DNA of 64,000 nucleotides. Origin: Stutzerimonas stutzeri. Its GTDB lineage: Bacteria > Pseudomonadota > Gammaproteobacteria > Pseudomonadales > Pseudomonadaceae. The notes beneath the pieces were generated by a model. The model saw only the letters and a program-made list of their open reading frames with translations. It was not told where the DNA came from and did no database searches. The DNA is taken from contig NZ_JAAMQZ010000001.1 of NCBI RefSeq assembly GCF_013522825.1, forward strand, positions 124,001-188,000, given 5' to 3'. Shown in pieces: positions 19,401-26,682 of this stretch. A program made the translations under genes and the position numbers. Numbering within the stretch: position 1 is the stretch's first letter; the number at the start of each line of letters is the position of its first letter.

Positions 19401-19917
19401 GGTTCAGCACGGGAATCGAGGCCGCGATAAAGGCATGCTCGCTCTGATGCGGCAGCGTCGAGGACTTGCAACCGTGGTCGTCGCCGGCCAGCAGCAGCAC
19501 CCCGCCGTGGGGCGAGACGCCGGCGGCGTTGGCGTGCTTGAAGACGTCGCCGGCACGGTCCACCCCCGGCCCCTTGCCATACCACATGGCGAACACGCCG
19601 TCGTATTTCGCACCGGGAAACAGGTTGGCCTGCTGACTGCCCCAGACGGCGGTGGCGGCCAGTTCCTCGTTCAAGCCCGGCTGGAAATGGATGGCGTGCT
19701 GCTTGAGGTAGTCGCGGGCGTCCCAGAGGCTCTTGTCGAGCCCGCCCAGCGGCGAGCCGCGATAACCGGAAATGAAACCACCGGTGTTCAGGCCTCGGGC
19801 CTGGTCACGCTGGTGCTGCAACATCGGCAGGCGGGTCAACGCCTGGGTGCCGGTGAGGTACAGATGACCGGTCGCAAGCCGGTATTTGTCGTCCAGACGG
19901 ATCTCGGCCAGAGTCAT
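16447..19917 (-). CDS. Indolepyruvate ferredoxin oxidoreductase, fused subunits
   Basis: Large (1156-residue) thiamin-diphosphate enzyme that oxidatively decarboxylates aryl- or branched-chain 2-oxo acids to acyl-CoA, reducing ferredoxin. The N-terminal pyrimidine-binding part includes GFISGYRGSPLGGLD. The TPP region is near residues 450-530 (CSGCPHNTST, GIGCHYM, GDGTYFHSG, YNDAVAMTGGQ). A ferredoxin-like Cys cluster follows (NPAVCEGCGDCGEKSNCLS, then CNKDYSCVEGFCPSF), and the C-terminal gamma-like domain begins at PGVGGSGVTTLGALIG. This is the fused IorA-IorB architecture seen in Proteobacteria. Transcribed towards the dehydrogenase and divergent from the Lrp-type regulator. The natural 2-oxo acid is not determined. 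Confidence 0.93.
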   Translation of the reverse strand: MTLAEIRLDDKYRLATGHLYLTGTQALTRLPMLQHQRDQARGLNTGGFISGYRGSPLGGLDKSLWDARDYLKQHAIHFQPGLNEELAATAVWGSQQANLFPGAKYDGVFAMWYGKGPGVDRAGDVFKHANAAGVSPHGGVLLLAGDDHGCKSSTLPHQSEHAFIAASIPVLNPANVQEILDYGIIGWELSRYSGCWVALKTIAENVDSSAVVEVDPLRVQTRIPLDFQLPEDGVHIRWPDPPLAQEKRLNLFKIYAARAFARANNLNQVMLDSPSPRLGIITTGKSYLDVRQALNDLGLDEELCAQIGLRLLKVGMSWPLEPVSVHEFARGLDEILVVEEKRSIIEDQLTGQLYNWPVDKRPRVVGEFDEQGRSLLPNLSELTPAMIARVIAKRLEPILTSEMIQSRLAFLDAKEKALAARSYSTVRTPHYCSGCPHNTSTKVPEGSRASAGIGCHYMVQWMDRRTETFTQMGGEGVNWIGQAPFTDTPHMFQNLGDGTYFHSGSLALRAAVAAGVNITFKILYNDAVAMTGGQPIDGELRVDQLSRQVFDEGVKRIALISDEPDKYPSRDGFAPIMTFHHRRELDAVQRELREFKGVSVIIYDQTCATEKRRRRKRGKLEDPAKRVFINPAVCEGCGDCGEKSNCLSVSPLETELGRKREIDQNACNKDYSCVEGFCPSFVTVHGGQLRKPEAVGHGIEAAALPEPQHPSLERPWNVLIPGVGGSGVTTLGALIGMAAHLEGKGCTVLDQAGLAQKFGPVTTHVRIAAKQSDIYAVRIAAGEADLLLGCDLIVAAGDESLTRLNEQISNAVVNSHESATAEFTRNPDAQVPGEAMRQAIADAVGADKTHFVDATRLATRLMGDSIATNLFLLGFAYQQGLLPVTAEAIEKAIELNGTSTELNRQAFRWGRRAVLEPEEVEQLARPLETVEPIRRTLEEIVDWRVDFLTQYQNAGLARRYRQVVERVREADTADDLALSKAVARCYFKLLAYKDEYEVARLYSDPAFRQQLEAQFEGDYRLRFHLAPAWLARIDPKTGEPRKREFGPWMLDAFGVLAKFRFLRGTPLDPFGYGHDRCVERQLIADYEKTVDELLARLKPTNYRTAVAIAALPEQIRGYGPVKERAIAKVRQQEKLLRERFDRGDEVQNVRLFQPAA

Positions 19918-20115
19918 GGGGCGCTCCTGTTGTTGTTATCGGAGTCAGGGCGGCGTTGTACGCACCCGCCTGGCGAAAACCGCAGGGGATCACCCCGCTT
20001 TTCGCACCTGTCATGAGTCTGGCCGTGACGGCGGGAGATTTCCTTTCTATTTTTGCGATAGATGCGCGGTTGCGCGCATGATCGATCCACTAAAAACAAG
20101 AAAGCAGGAACAACC

Positions 20116-20583
20116 ATGCAGACATCCCTGAGCAGCCTCGACCGCAAGATCCTTCTGCTGCTGCAGCACAACGCCGATTTGTCCGCCGCGGAGATCGCCG
20201 AAAAGGTGGAGCTGTCGCAGTCGCCGTGCTGGCGACGCATCCACCGCATGCAGGAGGAAGGACTGATCGAGCGCAAGGTCGCCCTGCTCAACCCGAAGAA
20301 GCTCGGGCTGAACATGACGGTGTTCGTCAACATCAAGCTGTCCGCTCACGGGCGCAGCAACCTGGATGAATTCGAGCAGGCCGTGGTCGGCTATCCCGAG
20401 GTGATGGAGTGCCACACCATGGCTGGCGAGTCGGACTACCTGCTCAAGGTGGTGGCCAGGGATATCGACAGCTACGAGCGTTTCCTGCGCGACCAGTTGC
20501 TGCAACAACCCCACGTGCAGGAAGCGCACTCGCACATCGCCATGAGTGAAGTGAAGCGCACCACCGAGCTGCCGCTGGACTGA
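20116..20583 (+). CDS. Lrp/AsnC-family transcription regulator
   Basis: DNA-binding regulator of 155 residues. An N-terminal helix-turn-helix (LDRKILLLLQHNADLSAAEIA, then VELSQSPCWRRIHRM) is followed by the RAM amino-acid-binding domain (GYPEVMECHTMAGESDYLLKV). The ATG at 20116 has GCAGGAA upstream; earlier in-frame codons are in the divergent promoter region. It is divergent from the ferredoxin oxidoreductase across 198 bp and probably senses an amino acid to control that gene and the dehydrogenase, as BkdR and related proteins do. The ligand is unknown. Confidence 0.92.
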   Translation: MQTSLSSLDRKILLLLQHNADLSAAEIAEKVELSQSPCWRRIHRMQEEGLIERKVALLNPKKLGLNMTVFVNIKLSAHGRSNLDEFEQAVVGYPEVMECHTMAGESDYLLKVVARDIDSYERFLRDQLLQQPHVQEAHSHIAMSEVKRTTELPLD

Positions 20584-20589
20584 ATATGG

Positions 20590-21012
20590 CTAAGAGCCCG
20601 GCAAGCCTTTCACACTATCCCCGGCTTCGATCCCGTTTGTCCCGAACCAGCCCCGATTGACCTCCAGCGCATAACGCGCTGGCTTGCGCGAACAGCGGAT
20701 CGTCTCGCTCAGCGGCTCAAGATCGATCAGATCGACGACGCTCCCCTCTTCATCCAGAAAGGCAGCGGACAGCGGCAGCGGGGTGTTCTTCATCCACAGG
20801 CAATGGCGGCGAAAATCATCGAAACGGAACAGCATGCCCCGGTCAGCCGCCAGTTCGGTACGGCCCATCAGACCTCGCTCGCGCTCGGCTGGTGTGTGGG
20901 CGTATTCGGCGCGCAGTGGTGCAGTGCCGACCTTCAGTTTGAGCAGGGTTTCGGCATTGGCGAAAATCGGCCAGACCAGGCCGGTGGCGAGCAACAGACG
21001 AAAAATACACAT
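20590..21012 (-). CDS. DUF192-family exported protein
   Basis: 140-residue protein with an N-terminal signal peptide (LLLATGLVWPIFANA) and the DUF192 core: AEYAHTPAERERGLMGRTEL, MLFRFDDFRRHCLWMKNTPLPL and ALEVNRGWF. The function of this family is not established; members are small secreted or membrane-near beta-rich proteins. It converges with the Lrp-type gene, only 6 bp apart. Upstream lie 146 bp without another gene before the pseudouridine synthase stop, so it may be monocistronic. Confidence 0.85.
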   Translation of the reverse strand: MCIFRLLLATGLVWPIFANAETLLKLKVGTAPLRAEYAHTPAERERGLMGRTELAADRGMLFRFDDFRRHCLWMKNTPLPLSAAFLDEEGSVVDLIDLEPLSETIRCSRKPARYALEVNRGWFGTNGIEAGDSVKGLPGS

Positions 21013-21158
21013 CGGGGCTTCACTCGTAGCGGAAAGGCCATGTCCCCATCATGAGTTGCGCGAGGCAGGCGCTTTTGAGGGAGGGGCCTGAGTCTGGCAC
21101 CACATGAGTGGAACATGACCATCGGAAAAGGCGGAGCATAGACGGCCATGGGCAGCGG

Positions 21159-22040
21159 CTACCAGTCCAGCTGCAACTGGCTCTCGAAGGTGCGCCGTTC
21201 GCCAGTCAACGGATCGCGAAATGCCAGCCCACGCGCCAGCAGTTTCAACGGTTTGTCATAGTCGTCCTGATCACGCCGCGCTCGCTCTATCAGCTCGGGA
21301 TAGAAAGGATCGTTGCAGATACCAGCGCCCAGCGTAGCCATCTGCAGGCGCAACTGGTGCTTGCGCCCGGTCACCGGGTACAACGCGTAGCGCCAGAACT
21401 CACCACGGCGCTCCAGCACCTCGATACGGGTCTCGCTGTTGGGTTCGCCGTCGCCCTTGCACATCAGGAAGAAGGGCTCGCCCTCGACCATGTGCAGCCG
21501 CTGCCGGCGCGGGAACTCCAGCGCCGGCAGCGCCGGGCAGATCGCCTCGTAGCACTTGTCGATCCGGCGCTCGCGAAACAGCGCCTGATAGGCGCCACGG
21601 CTGGCCGGATGGGTGGAAAACAGCACCAGCCCGGCGGTGAGCCGGTCGATACGATGAATCGGCACCAGATCGGGATTACCCAGCCGCTGGCTCAGGCGCG
21701 CCAGCAGGGTTTCGTTGACGTATCCGCCCGCCGGCATCACCGGCAGAAAGTGCGGTTTGTCCGCCACCAGCAGATGTTCGTCGAGGTGCAGGATGCGTTC
21801 CTCGAAGGGAATCGGTCGCTCGTTGGGCACCTCACGAAAATAGTGAACCCTCAGCCCGACCTGATAGGCATGCGCCACATCGAGTGCCTGACCATCAGCT
21901 CCCAACACGCGGCCACGGGCGAAGCGGTCAAGCCAGATAGCGCGGTCGATGGTCGGGAAGTGAGCGCACAGGCAGTCGAGCACAGTACTCCAGTCACCCT
22001 GGGGCAAATGCAGCGTGCTGCGGGCGTTGGAAGCGGACAT
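21159..22040 (-). CDS. RluA-family pseudouridine synthase
   Basis: RNA pseudouridine synthase of 293 residues. The catalytic aspartate is in VPIHRIDRLTAGLVLF, the RluA-type HRLD motif. LLVADKPHFLPVMPAGG and the late YPVTGRKHQLRLQM segment are also diagnostic. There is no clear S4 domain; the N-terminal about 80 residues are a short extension as in the RluA/RluC/YqcB-like group. Target RNA (rRNA or tRNA) cannot be assigned. Start ATG at 22040. A 400-bp REP-rich region separates it from the next gene. Confidence 0.9.
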   Translation of the reverse strand: MSASNARSTLHLPQGDWSTVLDCLCAHFPTIDRAIWLDRFARGRVLGADGQALDVAHAYQVGLRVHYFREVPNERPIPFEERILHLDEHLLVADKPHFLPVMPAGGYVNETLLARLSQRLGNPDLVPIHRIDRLTAGLVLFSTHPASRGAYQALFRERRIDKCYEAICPALPALEFPRRQRLHMVEGEPFFLMCKGDGEPNSETRIEVLERRGEFWRYALYPVTGRKHQLRLQMATLGAGICNDPFYPELIERARRDQDDYDKPLKLLARGLAFRDPLTGERRTFESQLQLDW

Positions 22041-22124
22041 GGTGACAGGGGCATCGGCGAAAGGGATGCCGATGATAACCGAGTGACCTGAAGCAACGCA
22101 GACCTTGCGCCGGCTTCAAGAAAG

Positions 22125-22431
22125 CTTCGTGGCTGAAGCCACTCCCACAGGTCCGGTATACGCCAACCCATCGTGGGAGCGGCTTCAGCCGCGAATGGGA
22201 GCGCCAAAAGCTCGCGAATGAATTCGCTCCCACAAAAGCAGCCGCCTCGTGCAACAGGTCATTGGGCTATGGCCAAGACCTGCCACGCTGGCCATGTACA
22301 GACCTACCTGTAGGAGCGGACTTGTCCGCGAATCGATACCCGAACCATCCGCGCGGTTTCGTTCGCGGCCAAGGCCCCTCCAACAGTCCGCGCGCACCGC
22401 AAACCCTGTGGGAGCGGACTTGTCCGCGAGC
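22125..22431. repeat. Cluster of five REP-type elements
   Basis: Five partly palindromic copies of the Pseudomonas GTGGGAGCGG...CCGCGAA type: minus at 22125-22150, plus at 22172-22203, minus at 22210-22234, plus at 22308-22334 and plus at 22406-22431. Two versions are present, GGCTTCAGCC and GGACTTGTCC cores. The first three form an alternating pair-plus-one arrangement. Apart from these the 410-bp gap between the pseudouridine synthase and PepSY genes holds nothing recognisable. Confidence 0.85.
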
Positions 22432-22450
22432 TTTTATGCCCCGGCATCGA

Positions 22451-22717
22451 TCAGTCTTCCTTCTCCTTGGTCATTTCCCCGGTCCGGCCATCCATCTTGA
22501 ACTCCCACACCTTGCCGTCGGCCTTCATGCCTTCGCCTTCCCAGACATCATCATCGGCGCTGATGGAGTGCAGCTGGGTATAGCCGGCAGACTTGGCCTT
22601 CTCTACCGCCTGCTCAAGGGTAATCCAGTCGGCGCCGGGCTTGTCGGCCAGCGCGATCCCGCTGGCGGTTCCGAGAACGACTACGGCAAGGGCAGCGGTC
22701 AGTTTCTTGTGATACAT
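22451..22717 (-). CDS. Small periplasmic PepSY-domain protein
   Basis: 88-residue exported protein: signal peptide about residues 1-24 (LTAALAVVVLGTASGIALA), then one PepSY unit (ITLEQAVEKAKSAGYTQLHSI, followed by VWEFKMDGRTGEMTKE). PepSY domains are small alpha/beta folds often found in peptidase propeptides and in proteins controlling envelope regulators. It is divergent from the PepSY-PepSY-regulator-kinase run, with 177 bp between, so a shared control region is likely. Probably the third PepSY member of the same system. Confidence 0.85.
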   Translation of the reverse strand: MYHKKLTAALAVVVLGTASGIALADKPGADWITLEQAVEKAKSAGYTQLHSISADDDVWEGEGMKADGKVWEFKMDGRTGEMTKEKED

Positions 22718-22894
22718 GGCTATATCCTTTTTCTGGTTTTCGAGACACGGCTGCGTTGCAGCCCTGCTAGATACGAGCCTTGGCGCCCAACAGGGTTCCT
22801 TGCAAGTGTTTCAATTCGTGGCAAACGTCATTCAGCTTCGCGTAAGCCAGGCTTCGTAATCTGTGCCTGTCCAAACCCACAGAGGAACACGAAC

Positions 22895-23203
22895 ATGAAG
22901 AACCTTACCCTCCTGATCACCGCCGCCACCCTCGCCCTTGGCGCCAACCTGGCCATGGCCCGTGACCTCGGCCCGGACGAAGCGCTGAAGCTGCGCGATG
23001 CCGGCACCATCCAGTCCTTCGAAAAGCTCAACGAAGCGGCGCTGGCCAAACACCCCGGCGCCACCATCGAAGAAACCGAACTGGAAGAAGAATACGGTCG
23101 TTTCATCTACCAGCTTGAACTGCGTGATGACAAAGGTGTGCAATGGGACCTGGAACTCGACGCCAAGACCGGCGAAATCCTCAAGGACCACCAGGACGAC
23201 TGA
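22895..23203 (+). CDS. Small periplasmic PepSY-domain protein, first gene of a two-component operon
   Basis: 102-residue exported protein: signal peptide residues 1-22 (LLITAATLALGANLAMA), then DLGPDEALKLRDAGTIQSFEK and a single PepSY repeat (HPGATIEETELEEEYGRF, ending LDAKTGEILKDHQDD). The start at 22895 is preceded by GAGGAAC. Its stop overlaps the start of the next gene (TGATG). It is clearly paralogous to the next product: both share the Arg-Asp-Leu-x-x-DEALKLR start and the LKD ending. Position before a response regulator and kinase suggests a periplasmic input or damping role; inference. Confidence 0.85.
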   Translation: MKNLTLLITAATLALGANLAMARDLGPDEALKLRDAGTIQSFEKLNEAALAKHPGATIEETELEEEYGRFIYQLELRDDKGVQWDLELDAKTGEILKDHQDD

Positions 23204-23505
23204 TGCGCAACACCCTCCTCACGCTTTCGCTGGCCTTGCTGCTCGCCGCCACCCCGGCGGCGAGTCGCGACCTGGACCAGGACGAGGCCCTGAAATTGCG
23301 CCGCGAGGGGCTGATCCTGCCGCTGGAAAGCCTGCTGCAGCAGGCCATGCAGCGTTATCCGGGCGCACGTTTGCTGGAGGCCGAGCTGGAGGAGGATGAC
23401 GGCATCTACATTTATGAAATCGAACTGCTCACCGCCGACGGCATCGCCCGCGAACTGGAACTGGACGCGCGCGATGGCCGCCTGCTCAAGGACGAGGAAG
23501 ACTGA
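23203..23505 (+). CDS. Small periplasmic PepSY-domain protein, second gene of a two-component operon
   Basis: 100-residue exported protein: signal peptide residues 1-21 ([17 protein letters not shown]), then [21 protein letters not shown] and a PepSY repeat ending [14 protein letters not shown]. Very like the preceding gene in layout and motifs, so a tandem duplication. ATG at 23203 overlaps the previous stop, and its own TGA overlaps the ATG of the response regulator at 23505, so translation of the PepSY pair, regulator and kinase is coupled end to end. Confidence 0.85.
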   Translation: MRNTLLTLSLALLLAATPAASRDLDQDEALKLRREGLILPLESLLQQAMQRYPGARLLEAELEEDDGIYIYEIELLTADGIARELELDARDGRLLKDEED

Positions 23506-24170
23506 TGCGCCTGTTGCTGGTCGAAGACAGCGTCCCCCTGGCCGACGAACTGCTGGCCAGCCTTGGCCGCCACGGTTATGCCATCGACTGGCTGGCCGAT
23601 GGCCGCGATGCCGACTATCAGGCCAGCAGCGAACCCTATGACCTGATCGTTCTCGACCTCGGCCTGCCCGGCAAACCAGGCCTGGACGTCTTGCGCGACT
23701 GGCGCGCACGCGGCCTGGCCACGCCGGTGCTGATCCTCACCGCACGCGACTCCTGGGCCGAACGTATCGAAGGGCTCAAGGCCGGTGCGGATGACTACCT
23801 GACCAAGCCGTTTCATCCTGAAGAATTGCTGCTGCGTATCCAGGCATTGCTGCGCCGCGCCCATGGCGTGGCCAATCAGCCATTGCTGCAGGTCGGCGGG
23901 CTGGCGCTGGACGAAGCGCGCCAGCGTTGCCGCAAGGATGATCAGGACATCGAGTTGACTGCGGGTGAATTCCGCCTGCTGCGCTACTTCATGCTGCATC
24001 CTGGCCAGTTGCTGTCCAAAACCCAGCTGGCCGAACACCTCTACGACGGCGAAACCGAGCGTGATTCCAACGTCATCGAAGTGCACGTCAACCGCCTGCG
24101 CGGCAAGCTGGGCCGCGCCCTGATCGAAACCCGCCGCGGCCAGGGCTATCGCTTCGGCGGCGGCTCTTGA
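23505..24170 (+). CDS. OmpR/PmrA-type response regulator
   Basis: 221-residue two-component regulator. Receiver domain (residues 1-115) with acidic pocket E7-D8 in [14 protein letters not shown], phospho-acceptor Asp51 in [11 protein letters not shown], Thr in LILTARD and Lys in [16 protein letters not shown] winged-helix DNA-binding domain follows ([48 protein letters not shown]). Closest in look to the QseB/PmrA group. Its ATG overlaps the PepSY stop and its TGA overlaps the TTG start of the kinase. Targets unknown; the divergent PepSY gene and its own operon are obvious candidates. Confidence 0.93.
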   Translation: MRLLLVEDSVPLADELLASLGRHGYAIDWLADGRDADYQASSEPYDLIVLDLGLPGKPGLDVLRDWRARGLATPVLILTARDSWAERIEGLKAGADDYLTKPFHPEELLLRIQALLRRAHGVANQPLLQVGGLALDEARQRCRKDDQDIELTAGEFRLLRYFMLHPGQLLSKTQLAEHLYDGETERDSNVIEVHVNRLRGKLGRALIETRRGQGYRFGGGS

Positions 24171-25495
24171 AGTCGATCCAGCGCAGCCTCAGCCTGGGCC
24201 TCGTGGCGGCCCTGCTGATCGTCAGCCTGCTGCTCTTGCAGACCAGCCTCTGGCTGTTCGAAGCCGGTTTGCGGCGCAGCCTGGAAACCGATCTGCGTGA
24301 GGAAACCGAAGGCCTGCTGATTGCCGTGGTGCAGGGCACGGACGGCTTCAGACTGGACACCACCCGGCTCAACCCTCGCTACCAGAGGGCCTTTTCCGGC
24401 CACTATTTCCGTATCGACCTGCCCGGGCGCAGCTGGCGCTCGCGCTCGCTCTGGGACGCCTCGCCCGAATGGCCGCAGCGCCAGGGCCTGGCCGATGAAC
24501 TGAGCGAGGGGCCGCAGGGCCAGCGGCTGCTGGCTTACCGCGCCGAATACCAGCGCGACGGCCAGCGCATCGTCATCAGCGTCGCACAGGACTACACGCC
24601 AATCCTCGACAGTTTCCTTCAGGTTCGCCTCGGCGGGCTCGGCCTGGTCGGGGTAGCTCTACTGGTGTTCCTGCTGCTGCAGCGCTACGCGGTGACGCTC
24701 GCCATGCAACCGCTGGAACGGGCGCGCCAGCAGATTGCGCAACTGCAACAGGGCCAGCGTCGGCAGCTCGATATCCAGCCGCCCCACGAGCTGCAGCCGC
24801 TGGTGGCGCAGATCAATCACCTGCTGGCGCATACCGACGACACCCTCAAGCGCTCGCGGCATGCCCTGGGCAACCTCGGCCATGCGCTGAAAACGCCGTT
24901 GGCGGTGCTTGGCAGCCTGGTCCAGCGCGAAGAACTGGCAGCGCACCCGGAGTTGCAGGCAGGCCTGTGCGAACAGCTGGCGCAGATCCAGCAACGGGTC
25001 ACGCGCGAACTGGGCCGCGCGCGCATGGCCGGCGAGGTGCTGCCCGGCGCCCATTTCGACTGTGCGCAGGAACTGCCGGCGCTGTTCGAGACGCTGCAGA
25101 TGATCCATCCGCGTGAACTGAGTCTGCACTGGCATGCACCAGTCGACTGCCGACTGCCCTGGGATCGTGAGGACATGCTCGAACTGCTCGGCAACCTGCT
25201 GGACAACGCCTGCAAATGGGCGCGCTCGCAAGTGCGGCTGGAGATCGAACAGGACGCCGGCGGCTATCGGATCACCATCGAGGATGACGGGCCGGGGATT
25301 CCCGAAACGCTGCGTGACAATGTGCTGGCGCGTGGCGCACGCCTGGACGAACGCGCCGAGGGGCATGGACTGGGGCTTGGTATCGTGAGGGACATGCTCA
25401 CCACCTGGAATGGCCAACTGGCACTGGAGCAGGGTTCGCGAGGGGGACTGCGGGCCAGCATTCAATTGCCGCTGCCCAGGCAGGCCACGCACTGA
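24167..25495 (+). CDS. Membrane sensor histidine kinase
   Basis: 442-residue kinase. TM1 at about residues 8-28 ([18 protein letters not shown]), a short periplasmic region of about 130 residues, TM2 ([15 protein letters not shown]), then a HAMP-like linker. The H-box has His239 in [16 protein letters not shown], the N-box is [13 protein letters not shown], and the ATP-lid motifs are EDDGPGIPE and [13 protein letters not shown]. The start is TTG at 24167 because it overlaps the regulator stop (TTGA) and the family N-terminus begins KSIQRSL; no ATG lies nearby in frame. Likely partner of the upstream regulator, with the PepSY proteins as possible periplasmic modulators. No terminator seen after it. 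Confidence 0.92.
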   Translation: MKSIQRSLSLGLVAALLIVSLLLLQTSLWLFEAGLRRSLETDLREETEGLLIAVVQGTDGFRLDTTRLNPRYQRAFSGHYFRIDLPGRSWRSRSLWDASPEWPQRQGLADELSEGPQGQRLLAYRAEYQRDGQRIVISVAQDYTPILDSFLQVRLGGLGLVGVALLVFLLLQRYAVTLAMQPLERARQQIAQLQQGQRRQLDIQPPHELQPLVAQINHLLAHTDDTLKRSRHALGNLGHALKTPLAVLGSLVQREELAAHPELQAGLCEQLAQIQQRVTRELGRARMAGEVLPGAHFDCAQELPALFETLQMIHPRELSLHWHAPVDCRLPWDREDMLELLGNLLDNACKWARSQVRLEIEQDAGGYRITIEDDGPGIPETLRDNVLARGARLDERAEGHGLGLGIVRDMLTTWNGQLALEQGSRGGLRASIQLPLPRQATH

Positions 25496-25653
25496 CGGGG
25501 TGCTGCCGATAGAAGCCTCGTGGCTTAATCCGCACAGCGCGCAGGTGGCGTGTGATGAGGGTGTGAGGCTACCAACCAGGTGCGTTTGCGCGCTCGCGGG
25601 TAATGATGCACCATCGCTGGAATGAATCCTGACCTTCATTTGGAGGCTTTCCG

Positions 25654-25875
25654 ATGCTTCATACCATTCCTGCGGAATTGATGCCGGACGGTTCCATCCG
25701 TTTTCTCGAACCACCGCCGGAGCTGACGCAAAAGCCTCTGCGGGTGCTGGTGACGTTCACGGAACCAACGGATGAAGCCTTGTCGGGCCTGGCCTTGAGT
25801 ACGCCAGCGCTGGCCGAAGACTGGCTGCGGGAAGAAGAGGACGCCGCATGGGCACACCTGCAACCCGCGCGGTAG
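25654..25875 (+). CDS. Probable antitoxin of a MazF/PemK-like pair
   Basis: 73-residue protein, MLHTIPAELMPDGSIRFLEP at its start, resembling short DUF104/DUF2281-like antitoxins, with an acidic C-terminal tail (LAEDWLREEEDAAW) that could bind the toxin. GGAGG stands 8 bp before the ATG. Its last 28 bases overlap the start of the toxin frame, the standard antitoxin-first arrangement. Intact as far as can be seen, although its partner is broken. Identification rests mainly on position and size. Confidence 0.65.
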   Translation: MLHTIPAELMPDGSIRFLEPPPELTQKPLRVLVTFTEPTDEALSGLALSTPALAEDWLREEEDAAWAHLQPAR

Positions 25876-26198
25876 TCCTGCTGCGATTTCCATACTCGGA
25901 CTTGTCGTCGAGCAAGTTATGACCGGCTCTGTTGCTTGGCAAAGCAGGGCGTGGCGATTGGGTGCTGTGCCAGATCACCAGTAACCCTTACGCGGATGCC
26001 AGCGCCATCAGCCTGGAGGACGAGGACTTCAACGAGGGCGGCTTGCAGCGCACCAGCTACATTCGCCCCAATAAGCTGTTCACGGCCAACGAGGCACTTT
26101 TTCAGTCTATTGCCGGTGTGGTTGACGCAGACGTTCACCGGCGCACCGTCGCTGCTCTTATCGAGCTGCTGCAAGGCCCGGCTTCGGCTGACGCTTGA
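25848..26198 (+). pseudogene. MazF/PemK-family toxin gene interrupted by an in-frame TGA
   Basis: Read through one stop codon, the frame gives 116 residues with the MazF/PemK layout: VVLLRFPYSDLSSSKL, stop, PALLLGKAGRGDWVLCQITSN, then QRTSYIRPNKLFTAN and a C-terminal helix (VHRRTVAALIELLQ). The TGA at 25920-25922 replaces what should be an Arg codon in the conserved K-x-RPALV motif, a single C-to-T change from CGA. AGAGG precedes the ATG at 25848. Reinitiation at a TTG (25932) could make only an 88-residue C-terminal part lacking the first strands. Probably an inactivated endoribonuclease; a sequencing error is the alternative. Confidence 0.8.
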
Positions 26199-26252
26199 AT
26201 GGCGCGCTCCCACAGATAAATTCCACTGTTTTGCGGGGCTCAGCCGCGAACG

Positions 26253-26468
26253 CTACTGCACGCGCGCCAGCTCGTTGCGCATATCTTCCAGAATGGTTTC
26301 CACCAGCAGGCCGTTGCCGACCTGCCCGTCCGACACCAGGCGGATGGCCTCGGTGCCCTTGAGCGGATAGCCGATACGTACCACCAGATTGCCGTTGGAC
26401 TGCGGCTCGACACGGGTCTGGTATTCGGCGGGAAAATTATCGGCCAGGTGGCGGGACAGGGTTTTCAT
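26253..26468 (-). CDS. Small conserved hypothetical protein
   Basis: 71 residues from the ATG at 26468 (an upstream in-frame ATG at 26480 has no better ribosome site). No signal peptide or membrane segment; an N-terminal MKTLSRHLADNFPAEYQTRV, a central beta-like VVRIGYPLKGTEAIRLV and an acidic helix at the end. I do not recognise a characterised family. It lies between the broken toxin and sbcD, transcribed leftward; 55 bp to its left is REP-like debris (GGCGCGCTCCCACAG around 26201). Confidence 0.6.
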   Translation of the reverse strand: MKTLSRHLADNFPAEYQTRVEPQSNGNLVVRIGYPLKGTEAIRLVSDGQVGNGLLVETILEDMRNELARVQ

Positions 26469-26636
26469 CAGGCATCTCATGAACTGATCCTGTTACAAAG
26501 ACCCTGTGATTAACTAGGAGATTCCTACCGTTCATCGGCTGACATCCGGCTGTCATGGAACCGCAACTTGCAAAGCTGCGCCACACAAGCGCCGCATCCG
26601 AAGCAGCAGGTTCGCCGAAGCCCCGGGCACAGCTCC

Positions 26637-26642
26637 TATAAT
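26637..26642 (+). promoter_or_regulatory. Candidate -10 box for sbcDC
   Basis: A perfect TATAAT lies 41 bp before the sbcD ATG. No good -35 is present: TTCGCC at 26611-26616 is the best match but its spacing of 20 is long. The nearby 26480-26640 stretch holds no gene. Confidence 0.35.
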
Positions 26643-26682
26643 GGCCGCGCCGACACCTTCATATCAGAACAGAATTCCTCGC

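Noticed and set aside
25932..26198. Independent small gene of 88 codons downstream of the antitoxin
   Set aside because: It is the same frame as the toxin after the TGA; the upstream 24 codons complete the MazF/PemK N-terminus, so it is the remainder of a broken gene.
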